From Impatiens glandulifera (lineage: Eukaryota; Streptophyta; Magnoliopsida; Ericales; Balsaminaceae), in the NCBI RefSeq assembly GCF_907164915.1, contig NC_061866.1, positions 46,741,370-46,805,369 of the forward strand: a DNA stretch of 64,000 bases, given 5' to 3'. This document shows, piece after piece, positions 1 to 12,266 of the stretch (within the stretch, counting starts at the first letter, position 1; every line of letters begins with the position of its first letter). The translations under genes were made by a program, and so were the position numbers. The notes under the pieces are model-generated. The model worked only from the letters and a program-made list of their open reading frames with translations. It was not told where the DNA came from and searched no databases.

Positions 1-515
1 TCATCCTTAAGATCAATAATCCTTAAGATCAATAAGTTTATAAAAAAATTCATTTATAGTTGATCAAGGTGTATACTCTGGAAACTAAACAACAAAGTGG
101 GAGGGTCGTTGAAGTTATCAATAGAAATATAAATAACCGTTGAGATAGTCATTATAAGAAGAAAACACATTCAATTATTATGTTTTTCCTTAAAAATGAT
201 GTATCAGTGTTGTCTCATAATAGGATAATGTCGATGGGTTATAGTTGAAATTTGAGAGCCTTTACAGGGTGAAGTCGTTCACTAACAAACTATTTTTAAG
301 CAACGTGTGTTCACCCTGCAAATGCAAGAAGATATGTCAATATCATATAAAACAATTGTTATAGTTGAATTCTATTATTTTATAATTAAGAAATATTGAT
401 ATTAAAGTTGATGATCAAGATATTTTTTTATTTTGTTAGTATTTTTGTCAATATCATATAAAACAATTGTGTAGTCTTACATGGTTGAGAAAGATTGAAT
501 AAGTTTGTTAGACCG

Positions 516-780
516 CTTGTTGTGCTTCTTCTTTTTCCTTTGTCAATTACATTCGCTGGTAAACAACCCGAGACTTAATTATCTAAAATTATATTAGTTG
601 TCTTATGTCGTAGATCCCTCGAATAATGGGCAGACTTGACGTCTTCAACTTATTGTGTTTTTTCTCTTTCTTTCGCCCATTACCTTCGTTGTAAACAACC
701 CGATACTTAATTGTCCATAATTATACCCCCAACTATTTTATGGCGCAACTCCTTAGAATAAGAGTAGTCTAACAATTTTA
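516..780. repeat. Degenerate 133-bp direct duplication
   Basis: Two adjacent copies, about 516-648 and 649-780, share the order CTTnTTGTG, a pyrimidine-rich run, ATTACnTTCG, GTAAACAACCCGA and ACTTAATT. The copies have diverged. No coding content or element family was recognised. Confidence 0.6.
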
Positions 781-1679
781 ATGTATTTTTCCCAACAATG
801 AAAGACTACTCAAAATTTTCATATGATCTCTACAAACATACTAACAAAATTAAAGCAAAATTTTCATCGACAACCTTAACATTAATATTCCTTAATTCTA
901 ATATAAATAGAATTCAATTAATCTAAATATTTTCTGACTTGCATACCTTTCTGGACTTACATGATAAATAAATGTTGTTTCGAAAGCAACTTGTTGATGA
1001 ACGACTTCGTTATATAGAGTTTCTCCAACTTCTAATCATAACCGGTTGACCTTCTTTTCTTCAACATCGTTAATGACATCATTTTCATCATAAATGAACA
1101 TAATTTTTAATGTGCTATCTATTTCAGAATGTTCATCTTAAAGGTTATTTATGTTATGCCCACAACTTCAGCAACTCTATAAATCATATTTTTTTTTTTT
1201 TTTGTAGAACTTGTATCTTAATCTTACATAATTAAATTGAAACTTGTATCTTAATCTTACATAAACTGAAACTGTTTCTCAAAAATGAATTTGTAGATTT
1301 TAATGTTGATTGTTGTCATTTTTGTAAACAGAAAACAAACAATTACAAAAATCTTAATGTCTGATATCAATTTGTTAAAACAAATTGTGAAACCTAAATA
1401 ATAAAGAAATAACAAATTTGATGTGGTTCATCAAGATAAAATTTGGTTATCTTTACTAAAAAAGAGAATATTATTAAGGACATCAAAATATAAATAGTAC
1501 CATAACAATATAAATATATGATTATGACCCGAGTTTATATAACACTTGGTCATTCGAAATTCTAATAAATATAAAAAATTTAGACGGAAGCGATGCTCTC
1601 AAAATAAAAATAAAAACAAAAGTTTAGTTACACATTTAAATAAGCATTAATTTCTTGTCCAAATTCTCCAAATTATTGT

Positions 1680-1680
<1 letters not shown>

Positions 1681-1729
<49 letters not shown>

Positions 1730-2003
1730 GAGGTTTAATTTTCAAAGTGATCGGATTGCCGGGTCGAGAGCGATAGTTAATTTGAATATATGTGAGAGTA
1801 AATGGATATTTGGGTCGGATTGTGGGTTGACCCGCCCATAAACTTAAAACGGTTAAAAATATTATATGTATGTTTCAAACTCGCAACCTAACAATACAAG
1901 TACAACCCTTTAACCAACTAGACTAATAAGACTATATATTTTAAATTCAAAACAAAATTTGATTAATGCGGGACGTTTTAAAAATATAAGTTCAACTTTT
2001 AAA

Positions 2004-2053
<50 letters not shown>

Positions 2054-2245
2054 TATAATGATGTTTAATTTTCAAAGTGTCCGGATTGCTGGGTCGAGAG
2101 TTGTGGTTAATCTAGATAAATATATGTGAGAGTAAATGGATATTTGGGTCGGATTGTGGGTTGACCCGCCCATAAACTTAAAAACGGTTAAAAATAAAAT
2201 TAAAAATTATATATGTATGTTTCAAACTCGCAACCTAAAACAAGT
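1681..2245. repeat. Tandem duplication of a (TA)n plus SINE-like block
   Basis: Two blocks in the same order: a (TA)n tract, TTTAATTTTCAAAGTG, CGGATTGC, GGGTCGAGAG, then GGATATTTGGGTCGGATTG, GTTGACCCGCCCATAAACTT and TTTCAAACTCGCAACCTAA. The first spans about 1681-1900 and the second about 2009-2235. Read on the minus strand, the end resembles a tRNA-type B box (GAGTTTGAAAC) after a TAGTCTAGTTGGTTAAAG A-box-like stretch in the first copy. This suggests a tRNA-derived SINE that was later duplicated locally. Confidence 0.55.
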
Positions 2246-3154
2246 ATTATAATAATAATAAAAAAAATTTGTGTTAATCTTATTTTTTTATATCAAATTA
2301 AACATCAAAATAAATTTTTTTTTTCAATATTTTTTCCTTATTTCCTTCTACAAAATAATTCAATGCTAATCAACTATAGGTGTTGAAATATTTGGAAATA
2401 AACGATATACTTGTATTGTATTTGTTTATTTATTATTAAAATTTTATTTCTCAATATGAGTTGACTAAACTAAATTGTTTCAAAATGATGTTTTTAATAA
2501 CATGTTTGTGAAAATTGGATCAATATTACATGTATAAATTGTGTAATAAAGTTGTTAAATTAATTACTAGGTGACAAGTAATTTGAAACACTTATGTGAT
2601 TATTGACTAAGATGATTTAAGATTATCAAGTTATAGAAAATAAAAATCATGTTTTTATTTTATTTAAGGGTCAGTCTAAATTATTTCAATTTTATATGAT
2701 TTTACAAATAAGTAAATTTATATTTTCAAAAGCTCAAAAATATTACTTATTTAAATAAATGATCTCTTATAATTGATTTTTATAACTATTATTTATTTTT
2801 AGTTAATTTGTTTATTATTATTGCTTAGATAATTTTATTTATAATTATATATATATATAGAATAAAAATATCTGACTAATACTTTCTAGGTAAATTTGTA
2901 TGATTTAAAACTCATAGAAATACAATCATTATAGTGTATGCTTTCTTAGCAGATAATCCGTAACTTGACTCATAAATGAAGCATTTAAAAAAATATTAAT
3001 ATTTGTGTAGTGTATATATCTGGCTGGATATGTTCGATTAGTTGAATTGGAATTTTTGAAACGTGACGTTTTTGTGTTTTTGATTACAGCTGAATTACAC
3101 TTCAATTTATATATTTAAAAACTATATAATTGTAATTAAATCAAAATTCTTATG

Positions 3155-3203
<49 letters not shown>

Positions 3204-3267
3204 TTAGTTACTATTTTGTGTTTTGTTTTTTATATTATTTTCTTTCAATTTTTGTAATATTTTTGTG

Positions 3268-3405
3268 TTTGGGAATTAAAGGACAACTAGCATGACACCC
3301 ATAACCATGATTTCCGTTTAAACTCAAAACGTTTCTAGATGGAATCGAACTTGAGTAGACTCTTACCACTATGCTACTTTGGTGGTATGCTATTTTGGTG
3401 GGTGA
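3268..3405 (-). repeat. tRNA-derived SINE-like element
   Basis: The minus strand reads AGCATAGTGGTAAGAGTC (A-box-like) and about 25 bp later AAGTTCGATTCC (B-box-like), the internal pol III promoter layout of a tRNA-derived SINE. It then continues into GCTAGTTGTCCTTTAATTC. Relatives with the same layout lie at 50695-50835 (minus) and 26975-27112 (plus). No functional tRNA cloverleaf is present. Confidence 0.6.
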
Positions 3406-4871
3406 TATTATCTATTTTATTAAAATATTAGTTTGATACAATTATGTTAAATCAAGTGTCAGTTTTTTTAAGTTTCGATTTTCTTTATAAAAAAAATATC
3501 GATTTAACATGTTAACTTAATAGATATAAAAAAATATTGGTTTGACAGCATTTTAAATTCAAAAACAAAATATTGGCTCAACTTGTTATATTTTTAAATT
3601 AAAAATATATATATATATATATCAGTTGAAAATGTAACTTAATAAATGAAAAAAAATGACATCAGTTCGATATTTTAACATCTTAAATTTTAAAAAAATA
3701 TCAATTGAAATTTTAATCATGTTTATAAAATAATAATTTATTTTATTTGAAAAATATAATAAAAAATTGAAATTACAATTTTAAGTTAAAAAGTGTAGAA
3801 TTGAGAATTATAAAATTAGACAAATTATAATAAATTCCATTAAAATTAAAATTATAATTCTTAATATTAAAGAATGTAAAAAAAAAAACTTAATTGAAAT
3901 CCAACCTTTGTAGTTTCCTTTTTCAACTTCTCTTCTTACAACCAAATTCTAGAGAAAAAGGTGTGGACTCTACCGTGTCAAATGATGTCATTTTGATTAT
4001 TTTTATAGCACATTTATTTGTTTATTTATTTTTCATATAATATGATAACATCTGAATATATTATGGTTGATAAAGACATGCTTGCAGTCATATTTGTTTT
4101 TAATTCACATGATTTCAAAAGCAATTCATTTTAAAACAAAATTATTAGCTGGTTTGATTTAAATATGTTGAGGTAATAGATATTATATAAATGAAAATCA
4201 TAGACCCTAGCAGTTATTACTCACTCATCCATATTCCCTCTTTTTTTTAAATATGTTTAAAACAACAAATTTATGAATTCATTTTAACTTTTTAAAAAAG
4301 TTTCAATTCACATAATAATTAACTTTTGTTCTATAACACAAGAAAAAATGGTATAAATATTTTTATTGATTTTTTTTCCTTTTTTTTTTTATATTGACAT
4401 TTTCTCATAAATTTACGTAAACCCAAATTCAAGCTCATATATTATGTACAATGGGTCATTATGAGTATTTATAAGTTATAACACCCAATAATAATAATAT
4501 TATTATGGACTATTGAAAGTTGAAAATTTGTAAGCCCATTTTCAAATAATACCCAATAATGGAGTTTTGAAAGTTGAAACTGTTTGAAATACAAAAAAAA
4601 TAAAAACCTTATTAGTGACTTCATTTTAAGTGGGCTTATATTGTGAACATGTTTGGGCCAACAACTGACCCACAAAGTAGAACTTCTCCTGGACCTGGAG
4701 AGTGGTGGGGTGGTTTGGGCTAATAATATGCATGTGTGCTCCATGTCTCTGTTTCTCTCTTCAAAGGGTCCAACGGTAGTCCAACCTTCGTCCGTCCACA
4801 TGTTTACATACCAACCTAATTCAATTATTTTTTTTATTTATATTTGGAGAATTAAAAAAGAACTAGTACAT

Positions 4872-5179
4872 CAGGGCCGGTCTTGGGGTAAACCCGACAA
4901 ACCCTCGGGCTAGGGCAGCCCATTCCCCAGGGCATTCCCCAGTGCAACCAATTTAATAAAATATATAAATATTTAAATAAATTTATGAATATTTTCAATA
5001 TAATATGTTGTGGTTTAGTAGCTCAACATAGAAATTTAGATTTTTTTTAGTTACAAGTTCAAACCACACAAAAAACAATTTTTTTTTATCAAATTTTAAT
5101 ACTAGACCTAGGGTAATAAAAAAATTAAACTTTTATTTCTATCGGGGCTAGGGCAGCCCAAAATTCGGGGCCGGCTCTG
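4872..5179. mobile_element. hAT-like MITE
   Basis: The left end reads CAGGGCCGGTCTTGGGG and the right end, on the other strand, CAGAGCCGGCCCCGAA: imperfect terminal inverted repeats of the CAGGGCCGG type seen on plant hAT elements. The flanks are tagtacat and tgtacatg and share GTACAT, a worn target duplication. The CTAGGGCAGCCC motif occurs inside both ends in direct orientation. The interior is AT-rich and non-coding, so this is a non-autonomous copy of about 308 bp. Confidence 0.6.
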
Positions 5180-5189
5180 TGTACATGCA

Positions 5190-5300
5190 TGATATGATGT
5201 AATCATGTCCTCTACTTAAATTCAAAATACTTGCGAATGGAATCGAACTCATAACCTTATGTTATTTTACAACACTATTACCATTTAACCAGGCGGTTCA
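5190..5300 (-). repeat. tRNA-derived SINE-like fragment
   Basis: The minus strand carries CCTGGTTAAATGGTAATAG (A-box-like) followed by TATGAGTTCGATTCCATT (B-box-like) and GAATTTAAGTAGAGGACATGA. The layout matches the SINE-like copy at 3268-3405. It directly abuts the hAT-like MITE. Confidence 0.5.
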
Positions 5301-7209
5301 AACCCAATACCTCATAAGGAGGCCGATGGAGGCCGATGATATCCAACTTTTGTTGCTGTTTCATTCCAAATTGATCAGTATTGGAATTATGACACATTCA
5401 ATAGATTAATTTTTTCCACTAAATCAACTGGGTTTTTATAAATATATATAAATAAAACTAGCAAAGTTATAAAGTAGCATTCACATGTGGAAATGAAAGA
5501 AGTATTGATGTTTATGAATATGACCTAACCTGAATTTAAATCTGAACCCAATTACCAACTTGTTGGTGGTACTACAATGGCAGCAGGCAGACACTCCAGC
5601 TTTTGATGGTTGCTTGCTTCAAATCCTTTTCCAACTTAAAAGCATTCATTCATGATACATCCCATCTTCTTCTTCACTACATCTCCTCTATTTTATGCAG
5701 AAAAAGAAGATGAATTCCAGTCAATAAACCCTAATTACAACTCTTTTTTTGCTTCCTTAGTCTTCAAAAGCCTACTTAGGATGATCTAGGGTTAACTTTT
5801 TATTAATTAATTAAATATAATTGATTAAATTAAAAAATTAAAATAATTAAATATGTTTAAGAATTGAGATTCCTTTAAGTACAACTAATCAATTCTTTTG
5901 TCTAGGGAGGAGGAAGTAGTACGTACATAAGATTGAATTTTTAAATAAAATAAAATATCAAATTATCTTGAGATCTCAAAATTTAATGGGAATTCACTAT
6001 TATTGATGTTGCCAGATTAATAATAGTCGTTTTCTGAATTGGGTGAATAAACTTGTATTATCTTAACATAAATATTATACCGACCATTCATCAGTCTCTC
6101 ACAAGTACAATTAATAATAATAATAATTATTTAAACATCTTATTATTTAAATACTTACTTACTCATTAGCCTATCCTATTGAACTCTTCAATTTATATAG
6201 TCTAGTTTGATTTAGTTTATTCTTATCTATTTGTAGGAATGTTTAATATGATTTAGTTTAATTAATAGTTAAGTTTGAATATTTTTTATTCAGCTTATAA
6301 GCGTAACTTAATTATTTTTATATTTATAATATTATTTAATAATTAATATAAAATATATATAAGGTTGTATATATATTTATTAATTTAATTTTAAATATTA
6401 ATAAATTATTTAAATTAAAAATAATATATTTTAAAATAAATTATATTAATATATTAATTTTTATAAATATATAATTTTAAATATATTTAATATAAATATG
6501 ATATAAGAATATGTACAGATACATCTAAAAATATTTAATAATATCTTAAAATTTATTGTCTCTTTCATTTTAAAATCACCCTTTTGTTTTTATTTTTATT
6601 TTCATTTTTTATTTTTTCAAAAAATATTTAAATAGTTCATTAAAAAAAAAATCTTATTATTATATATTTTTTACCTTTCCTATTTCCATTGTGAATTCAT
6701 TTTCTAACTCTTTCACCATTTTTTCTATCATAATTCATTTAAACTACGTTTTATTCATCTTAATTGTAATTTCTCTATACTTATATTTAATTAAGGCTAA
6801 TTTAATTTTAAAAACTATAATTATAAATTAAAAAACCACAACATATTTATATTTTGTTTAATTATTTTATATATTAAGATAGATCTATTAATATAAATAA
6901 AAAATAAAAATATATTTAAAATGTATGTTTTATTATTATAATAATTTTATATAAATATATAAAAATATTAAAAATAGATAGAATAGATGAAAGATAATGA
7001 ATAAAATAATTAAAAAGAGATTAAATAGATAAGAGATAATGAATAAAATAATTAAAAATTAATGAAATATATGAAAAAAAATAAATAATAAAATATTTTA
7101 AAATGATAAGAAAGAAAAAAATTGAGATTACAAATTTAAATATAAAGAGAAAATAGATTTAAATGCAAAAATAATATTTGATTATAATTTTTGTTTTTGC
7201 AAACAGATC

Positions 7210-7210
<1 letters not shown>

Positions 7211-7279
<69 letters not shown>
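7211..7279. repeat. (TAA)n microsatellite
   Basis: About 23 uninterrupted trinucleotide units. Read in one frame of the minus strand it gives a poly-tyrosine run, which is an artefact of the repeat. Confidence 0.95.
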
Positions 7280-7280
<1 letters not shown>

Positions 7281-7689
7281 ACAACCCAATTTATAAATAT
7301 ATATATTACAAAATACAGCCTAATAATAATAAAACAGTTTAAAAAAGTGAATATGGATGAGGAGCAGCTCATGTGATTGACCTATAACTTTATATTTACT
7401 TTTATTTTATTTTTTTCAGAACCATAACATGTGACACTGAATGGGAACTCTCACTCCATTAAATAATAAATAAAATGCATCTTCTTATAACAAGTTGCCA
7501 CCTGTCATGTTTGTCCACGTTGGCCCATTCCCGAAGCTGACCCCATCCACGTGCACCAGCTACACTGTTTTATTTATATTATTACAAATACTTTTCTTAT
7601 TTCTAATTATATCTAATTTAAATTATTATTTGTTTCAAATCAAATCACCACAAAGGTACTTTTTTTTTTATAGGTTATTTTTACAAGGA

Positions 7690-7720
<31 letters not shown>

Positions 7721-8282
7721 TTTTAAAAAATTTAATTATTTAATTTATTAACAAAAATATTAAAATACTCTTACTTTATTTATATTAATTTTAAATATAA
7801 AAAACTAATAATTCAACCAATTACAAACCAAAATAATTTATTTAGATATTAATATTGAACTATACATTTAATAATTCATATTATACATGTTTTAAACTAA
7901 TTTTATAATAATTTATTATACAAAATTAAGTTCAATAAAACTAATATAATAATTTAAAACAATTTTTCTTATTAATTAAAGACATAAAAAATCAAAATTT
8001 ATTTATTAATTAATATATTTTAAGTACAAATTTAATTAGTCAAACTGAAAATTAAATCATTGGGTGTTAATGTAACATGGTTCCACATGTTCAAAAGTCT
8101 TCATGATAGATAGATACATTAAATCAGAATTATATGTAAATTGAGTTTTAAACTTTTAGTTACAAATTAAAATAATTCCTAATATAAATATTTAATATTA
8201 AGAGTCTTGTCAAGTATATGTTTGTTTTATAAATAGAAATTTAATAAAAAAAAATAATAATATAAAAAAAGAGAAGGATTTA

Positions 8283-8288
8283 CACGTG
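8283..8288. promoter_or_regulatory. G-box / ABRE-like motif upstream of the galactosyltransferase gene
   Basis: A palindromic CACGTG in the context ACACGTGTC, about 400 bp upstream of the start codon, at the left edge of a GC-richer promoter and leader. G-boxes of this form bind bZIP or bHLH factors in plants; a regulatory role here is inferred. Confidence 0.4.
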
Positions 8289-8686
8289 TCATTGCGAGAG
8301 CACTGGCAGTTGATGGACTGTCGAGGTAGCGTAGCGTTACCGTGAAACCAGAAGCCGACAGGGGTGTTTATGTCAATACAGGGTTGATAGTTTTTTTAAT
8401 AAAAGGCGGTATAGAGAGGATAATTAGGTAATTTCGTTAGGTGCAGTTAGTGGGTCTTCTTCTTCTTCGTCTTCTTCAAAGTCTCTGGAAAGTGTTAGTT
8501 GTAGTAGTAATAGTGAGAGGAAGCAAAGAAAAAATGAATTCTTGAAGAACAAATTTCTCTCTTTTTGAGATTTTCTCAGCTAAATTCTGATCAATTTGTT
8601 GTGGGTCTTCTTCTTTCCTTTCTCTAATGGAATCTCCCTCTTAAAGCTCAAATCTTGACAGAGAAGAAGGAAAGGAAAGGAAGAAG

Positions 8687-11014
8687 ATGTCAGTCAAGTA
8701 CTACAAAGGGGACCAATTCTCCAGAACTGTTGTATCACCAAAATGGACTGTATTCCTTTGTATTGCCTGCTTCTGTTCTGGCATGTTTTTCACTACTCGG
8801 TATGATCCATTTCAGTTCTAGTTCCTATTAGTTAGCAATTTGTTTTGTGGGTTTGAATTCAATATTTTGATTAACAATTGATGAACAAATAAGATAGATC
8901 TAATCCTGGATTTGGATTCAGTCCAGTCATTTGGGAGGTGGGTTTTTAATGTTTCAACGATCTTGCTTACTGGTTTTTATTGTCATCATTGACTGGTGGT
9001 CCCTTTTCTGGTTTGCTACTATTGTGTACCATATTTAATGTTCTGTACTTTTCATTTTTTTTAGTAGTTGGGTTCATTTTATAATGGGGAAGAAGGTGAT
9101 CATGTCTTTGATTACTGATTATGATTACTTGTCAACCTATTGGTATTGGCAGAATGTGGACTCTACCGGAATCCAAAACTATGACAAGGACTATTCTTTC
9201 TGAAACCGAAAAATTGAATTTTGATTCTGAGGGTTGCAATCCGAAAATTGTGAGTATTGTTGTTGTTCTACTGTTTTTGTGTTGATCTTCTTTCTTTTGA
9301 TCTCATGATATGTTTGTTTTATTTTCCTCAGTTGTATGACAAGGAGGTAGAGCGTGATCCAAAAGCGATAATTGGTGAAGTTTCGAAGACTCATCATGCT
9401 ATACAGTAAGATCAAAGATTCAATTTCTAGTAGACTAGAATGTGGGTATATCTAATCTAATCCATTGTGTAATTTTTTGATGGATAGAACACTAGACAAA
9501 ACAATTTCAAATTTAGAGATGGAATTGGCTGCAGCTAGGGCCACTCAAGAGTCTATTCTAAATGGCTCACCTATATCAGAAAACTCAGAGACTGAAATCT
9601 CGGGTAAAAGAAAATATTTAATGGTTGTAGGAATTAACACTGCTTTTAGCAGTAGGAAACGAAGAGATTCAGTTCGCGACACTTGGATGCCACAAGGTTC
9701 GGCTCTCATCCAATATTTTGTTTTCACTCTTATTGGTTGGCACTTGACACTGAGACACTTATGCATAACATTTGAAAAAAAAAGGCGAAAGAAGAAAGAA
9801 GATGGAAGAAGAGAAGGGTATTATTACGCGGTTTGTTATTGGTCACAGGTATGTTTCTTTATGTAGCTTTGTCATTGAAACAATTGGTTTGGTTCTCCAT
9901 TTTAATGGTGTTATTTTGTTTTGGTGAAAAAAGTTCTACTTTGGGAGGTATACTTGACAGAGCTATTGAAGCAGAGGATAAAAAACATGGAGATATCTTA
10001 AGACTGGTAATTGTCTTTAAAATGATTTTTATCAAGATCTTCTTCATCTTGCTTAATTCCAATTTTTGTAATGGGAGCAGGATCATGTTGAGGGTTACCT
10101 TGAGTTATCTGCAAAGACAAAGACATACTTTGCTAAGGCTGTTGCTTTGTGGGATGCTGATTTTTATGTCAAAGTTGATGACGATGTCCATGTAAATATA
10201 GGTGAATACTAAATGCACATATATATATGACATAAAATAGGTAATATGTGTTCTTAATATATAATTGGTCCATTGAACTATATATTACAGCAACTTTAGG
10301 AGAAACATTAGCAAGGTACAGAAGAAACCCTCGAGTATATATTGGATGCATGAAGTCTGGTCCAGTCCTCGCTCAAAAGTAGTAACCCCATTACCTTTCT
10401 CATAAGTACTTTTTAATTAAACTCTATTGTTGAGAATCATTAATTAGCTATATTTTGTTCAGAGGAGTAAGATACCATGAGCCAGAATACTGGAAATTTG
10501 GTGAACCGGGTAACAAGTATTTTCGCCATGCTACTGGCCAGCTATACGCCATTTCAAAAGATTTAGCCACTTATGTGTCAATAAATCAGTTGAGACTCAT
10601 CTTCCTGAATCCTGATTATGTCAGTGTGAGGATTTCTTCATGGATATTGATGTTTGTTTGTTTGTTTGTTTGTCAGGCATGTATTACACAGATATGCTAA
10701 TGAGGATGTTTCTCTTGGATCTTGGTTCATTGGGCTTGACGTGCAACATATAGATGATAGAAGATTATGCTGTGGAACTCCACCTGGTAAATTATTGATA
10801 TCCCTTTGATATATGTATATTATGATTATGAGTAGTTGAATTGAATTGAGTTAAGTTAAGTGCAGATTGTGAGTGGAAAGCGCAGGCGGGGAACATTTGT
10901 GTGGCCTCTTTTGATTGGAGTTGCAGTGGGATTTGTAGGTCTGTTGATAGGATAAAGGAGGTTCATCGTCGATGTGGGGAAGGTGAGAATGCTATTTGGA
11001 ATGCTGCATTGTGA
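8687..11014 (+). CDS. Beta-1,3-galactosyltransferase, GT31 family with DUF4094
   Basis: Golgi type II membrane enzyme of the plant B3GALT group, expected to transfer galactose in beta-1,3 linkage onto glycoprotein or arabinogalactan-type acceptors; the acceptor is not readable from sequence. Eleven exons: 8687-8799, 9153-9249, 9332-9405, 9488-9696, 9785-9848, 9934-10006, 10081-10201, 10291-10378, 10463-10588, 10677-10786 and 10866-11014, joining in frame to 407 aa. Residues 1-17 ([17 protein letters not shown]) are cytosolic, followed by one hydrophobic anchor at about 20-37. A DUF4094 stem region with a predicted helical stretch ([11 protein letters not shown]) follows, then the GT31 domain with RDTWMPQG, the metal-binding DDD at 243-245 within KVDDDVHVN, and EDVSLGSW. 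All introns are GT-AG. The length is normal for the family and no damage is seen. The first ATG is used because it opens the conserved cytosolic motif. Confidence 0.93.
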
Positions 11015-11242
11015 AAATGTCTTTTAGAACAACTCTGGTTCGAACAAGCCAGCCAAGATTCTCTCTGGTTTTAGTCAAATGGAGAGTTAGTAGGTTTAAT
11101 GGCGATCGATGTTACATGCAGCAGATAAGATAGAAAGCATGCAAAGCTGTAGAGCTCTCTATATCTGTTCATTCTTTTTAGAGTTTTCTTTTATGTATTG
11201 AACAATCTATGGATTCCCTTTTGGTGTCTCTGTTTCATAATC

Positions 11243-11248
11243 AATAAA
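11243..11248 (+). terminator. Poly(A) signal of the galactosyltransferase gene
   Basis: AATAAA about 230 bp after the stop codon, in a T-rich 3' UTR. The placement is typical for a plant near-upstream element. Confidence 0.55.
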
Positions 11249-11279
11249 TAATAGCAGCTAATGGATTTCTTCTAAGCAA

Positions 11280-12229
11280 CTCGTGTTTGTTAAGTTTTAG
11301 TTCGATATTCAAATAATATTTCAATCAGTTCGTGTGATCTCAATAACAAGGTTGTAGAAGAAATGAGACTGAATTTTCGAGATTTTGTACTGAATTATCT
11401 TGGAGGTGGAACTATATAACTTTCAAATACTCAAAAGTGGTATTCGGGTTTTTTCCAATAACTTCTTCGGCAGAAGTGCACTTTCTTATGCAGATATCGG
11501 GTTCTAGCATGTGACTAATTGATCTTTTAGCACAATTTTCCATGTACGTTATGATTTAGAATTTTTTTTTTTATCTTTTCAATATATGTAATTTTTTTAA
11601 TAAAGTTATAAATATTATTTTAGTCTAAATTAATTAAATAGCTTAAATATCTTTTCTGGTTATAAAAAATACATAATTGGAAAACAAGTTTTTTGTTTTA
11701 TACAAATTGATAAATACATTTATTTGTTGAATAATTTGAATACATTTATTTGCTGTGAGGCCCATTCATGTCAGTAAGTAGTGTGGCCCATTGATGTCAG
11801 TAAGTAGTGTGTGGCCCATTGAAGTAAACTTATTTTTTTACATTATTACTGTGAGGCCCATTCATGCCAGTAGTGTGGCCCAGTGTACGTAATGAAAGAA
11901 AATGCTTACTGCCCATTTATGGTTTAATACTTTTATTTACTGTACTGACTTAAATTAAGTTCAATTTTTTTTATTACCTATTAAACTTTTATATATCTAA
12001 GTTTAAAAAAAATATAATATACTAATAATTTAATAAATTTTATGATAAACATTGTATATTCTGTTCAGAGTTCTGGTCATTATCAAGCAACCCTCAACTT
12101 TATTTTTTTCAAATTTATTACTTTTTACTTTGAATAATTTAAAACCTTACTTATTATTAGTAAAAAAATTAAAAATAAAAAATTAATCTCTTAGATATTT
12201 TTTTTTCACTTTCTAATTAGTTAATTTAG

Positions 12230-12266
<37 letters not shown>

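Larger units (their letters stand above)
1..8280. other. Gene-free AT-rich intergenic region
   Basis: No reading frame here looks like a conserved protein. The stretch holds AT-rich DNA, (TA)n tracts (about 1685-1725, 2009-2048, 3160-3200, 7696-7720), a (TAA)n tract at 7211-7279, and the repeats listed separately. A weak protein-like run on the minus strand near 1040-1100 (acidic and lysine-rich residues, quickly closed by a stop) may be a decayed element. The only GC-richer patch near the next gene is 7495-7570, which carries a CACGTG. Confidence 0.7.

Noticed and set aside
3340..3390. Possible tRNA gene (A and B boxes)
   Set aside because: No acceptor stem or cloverleaf; fits a tRNA-derived SINE.
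4653..4913. 86-codon frame before the hAT-like MITE
   Set aside because: Runs into the transposon end, no conserved features, no supporting splice or promoter signals.
7136..7372. Minus-strand frame with a poly-tyrosine run
   Set aside because: Produced by the (TAA)n microsatellite.
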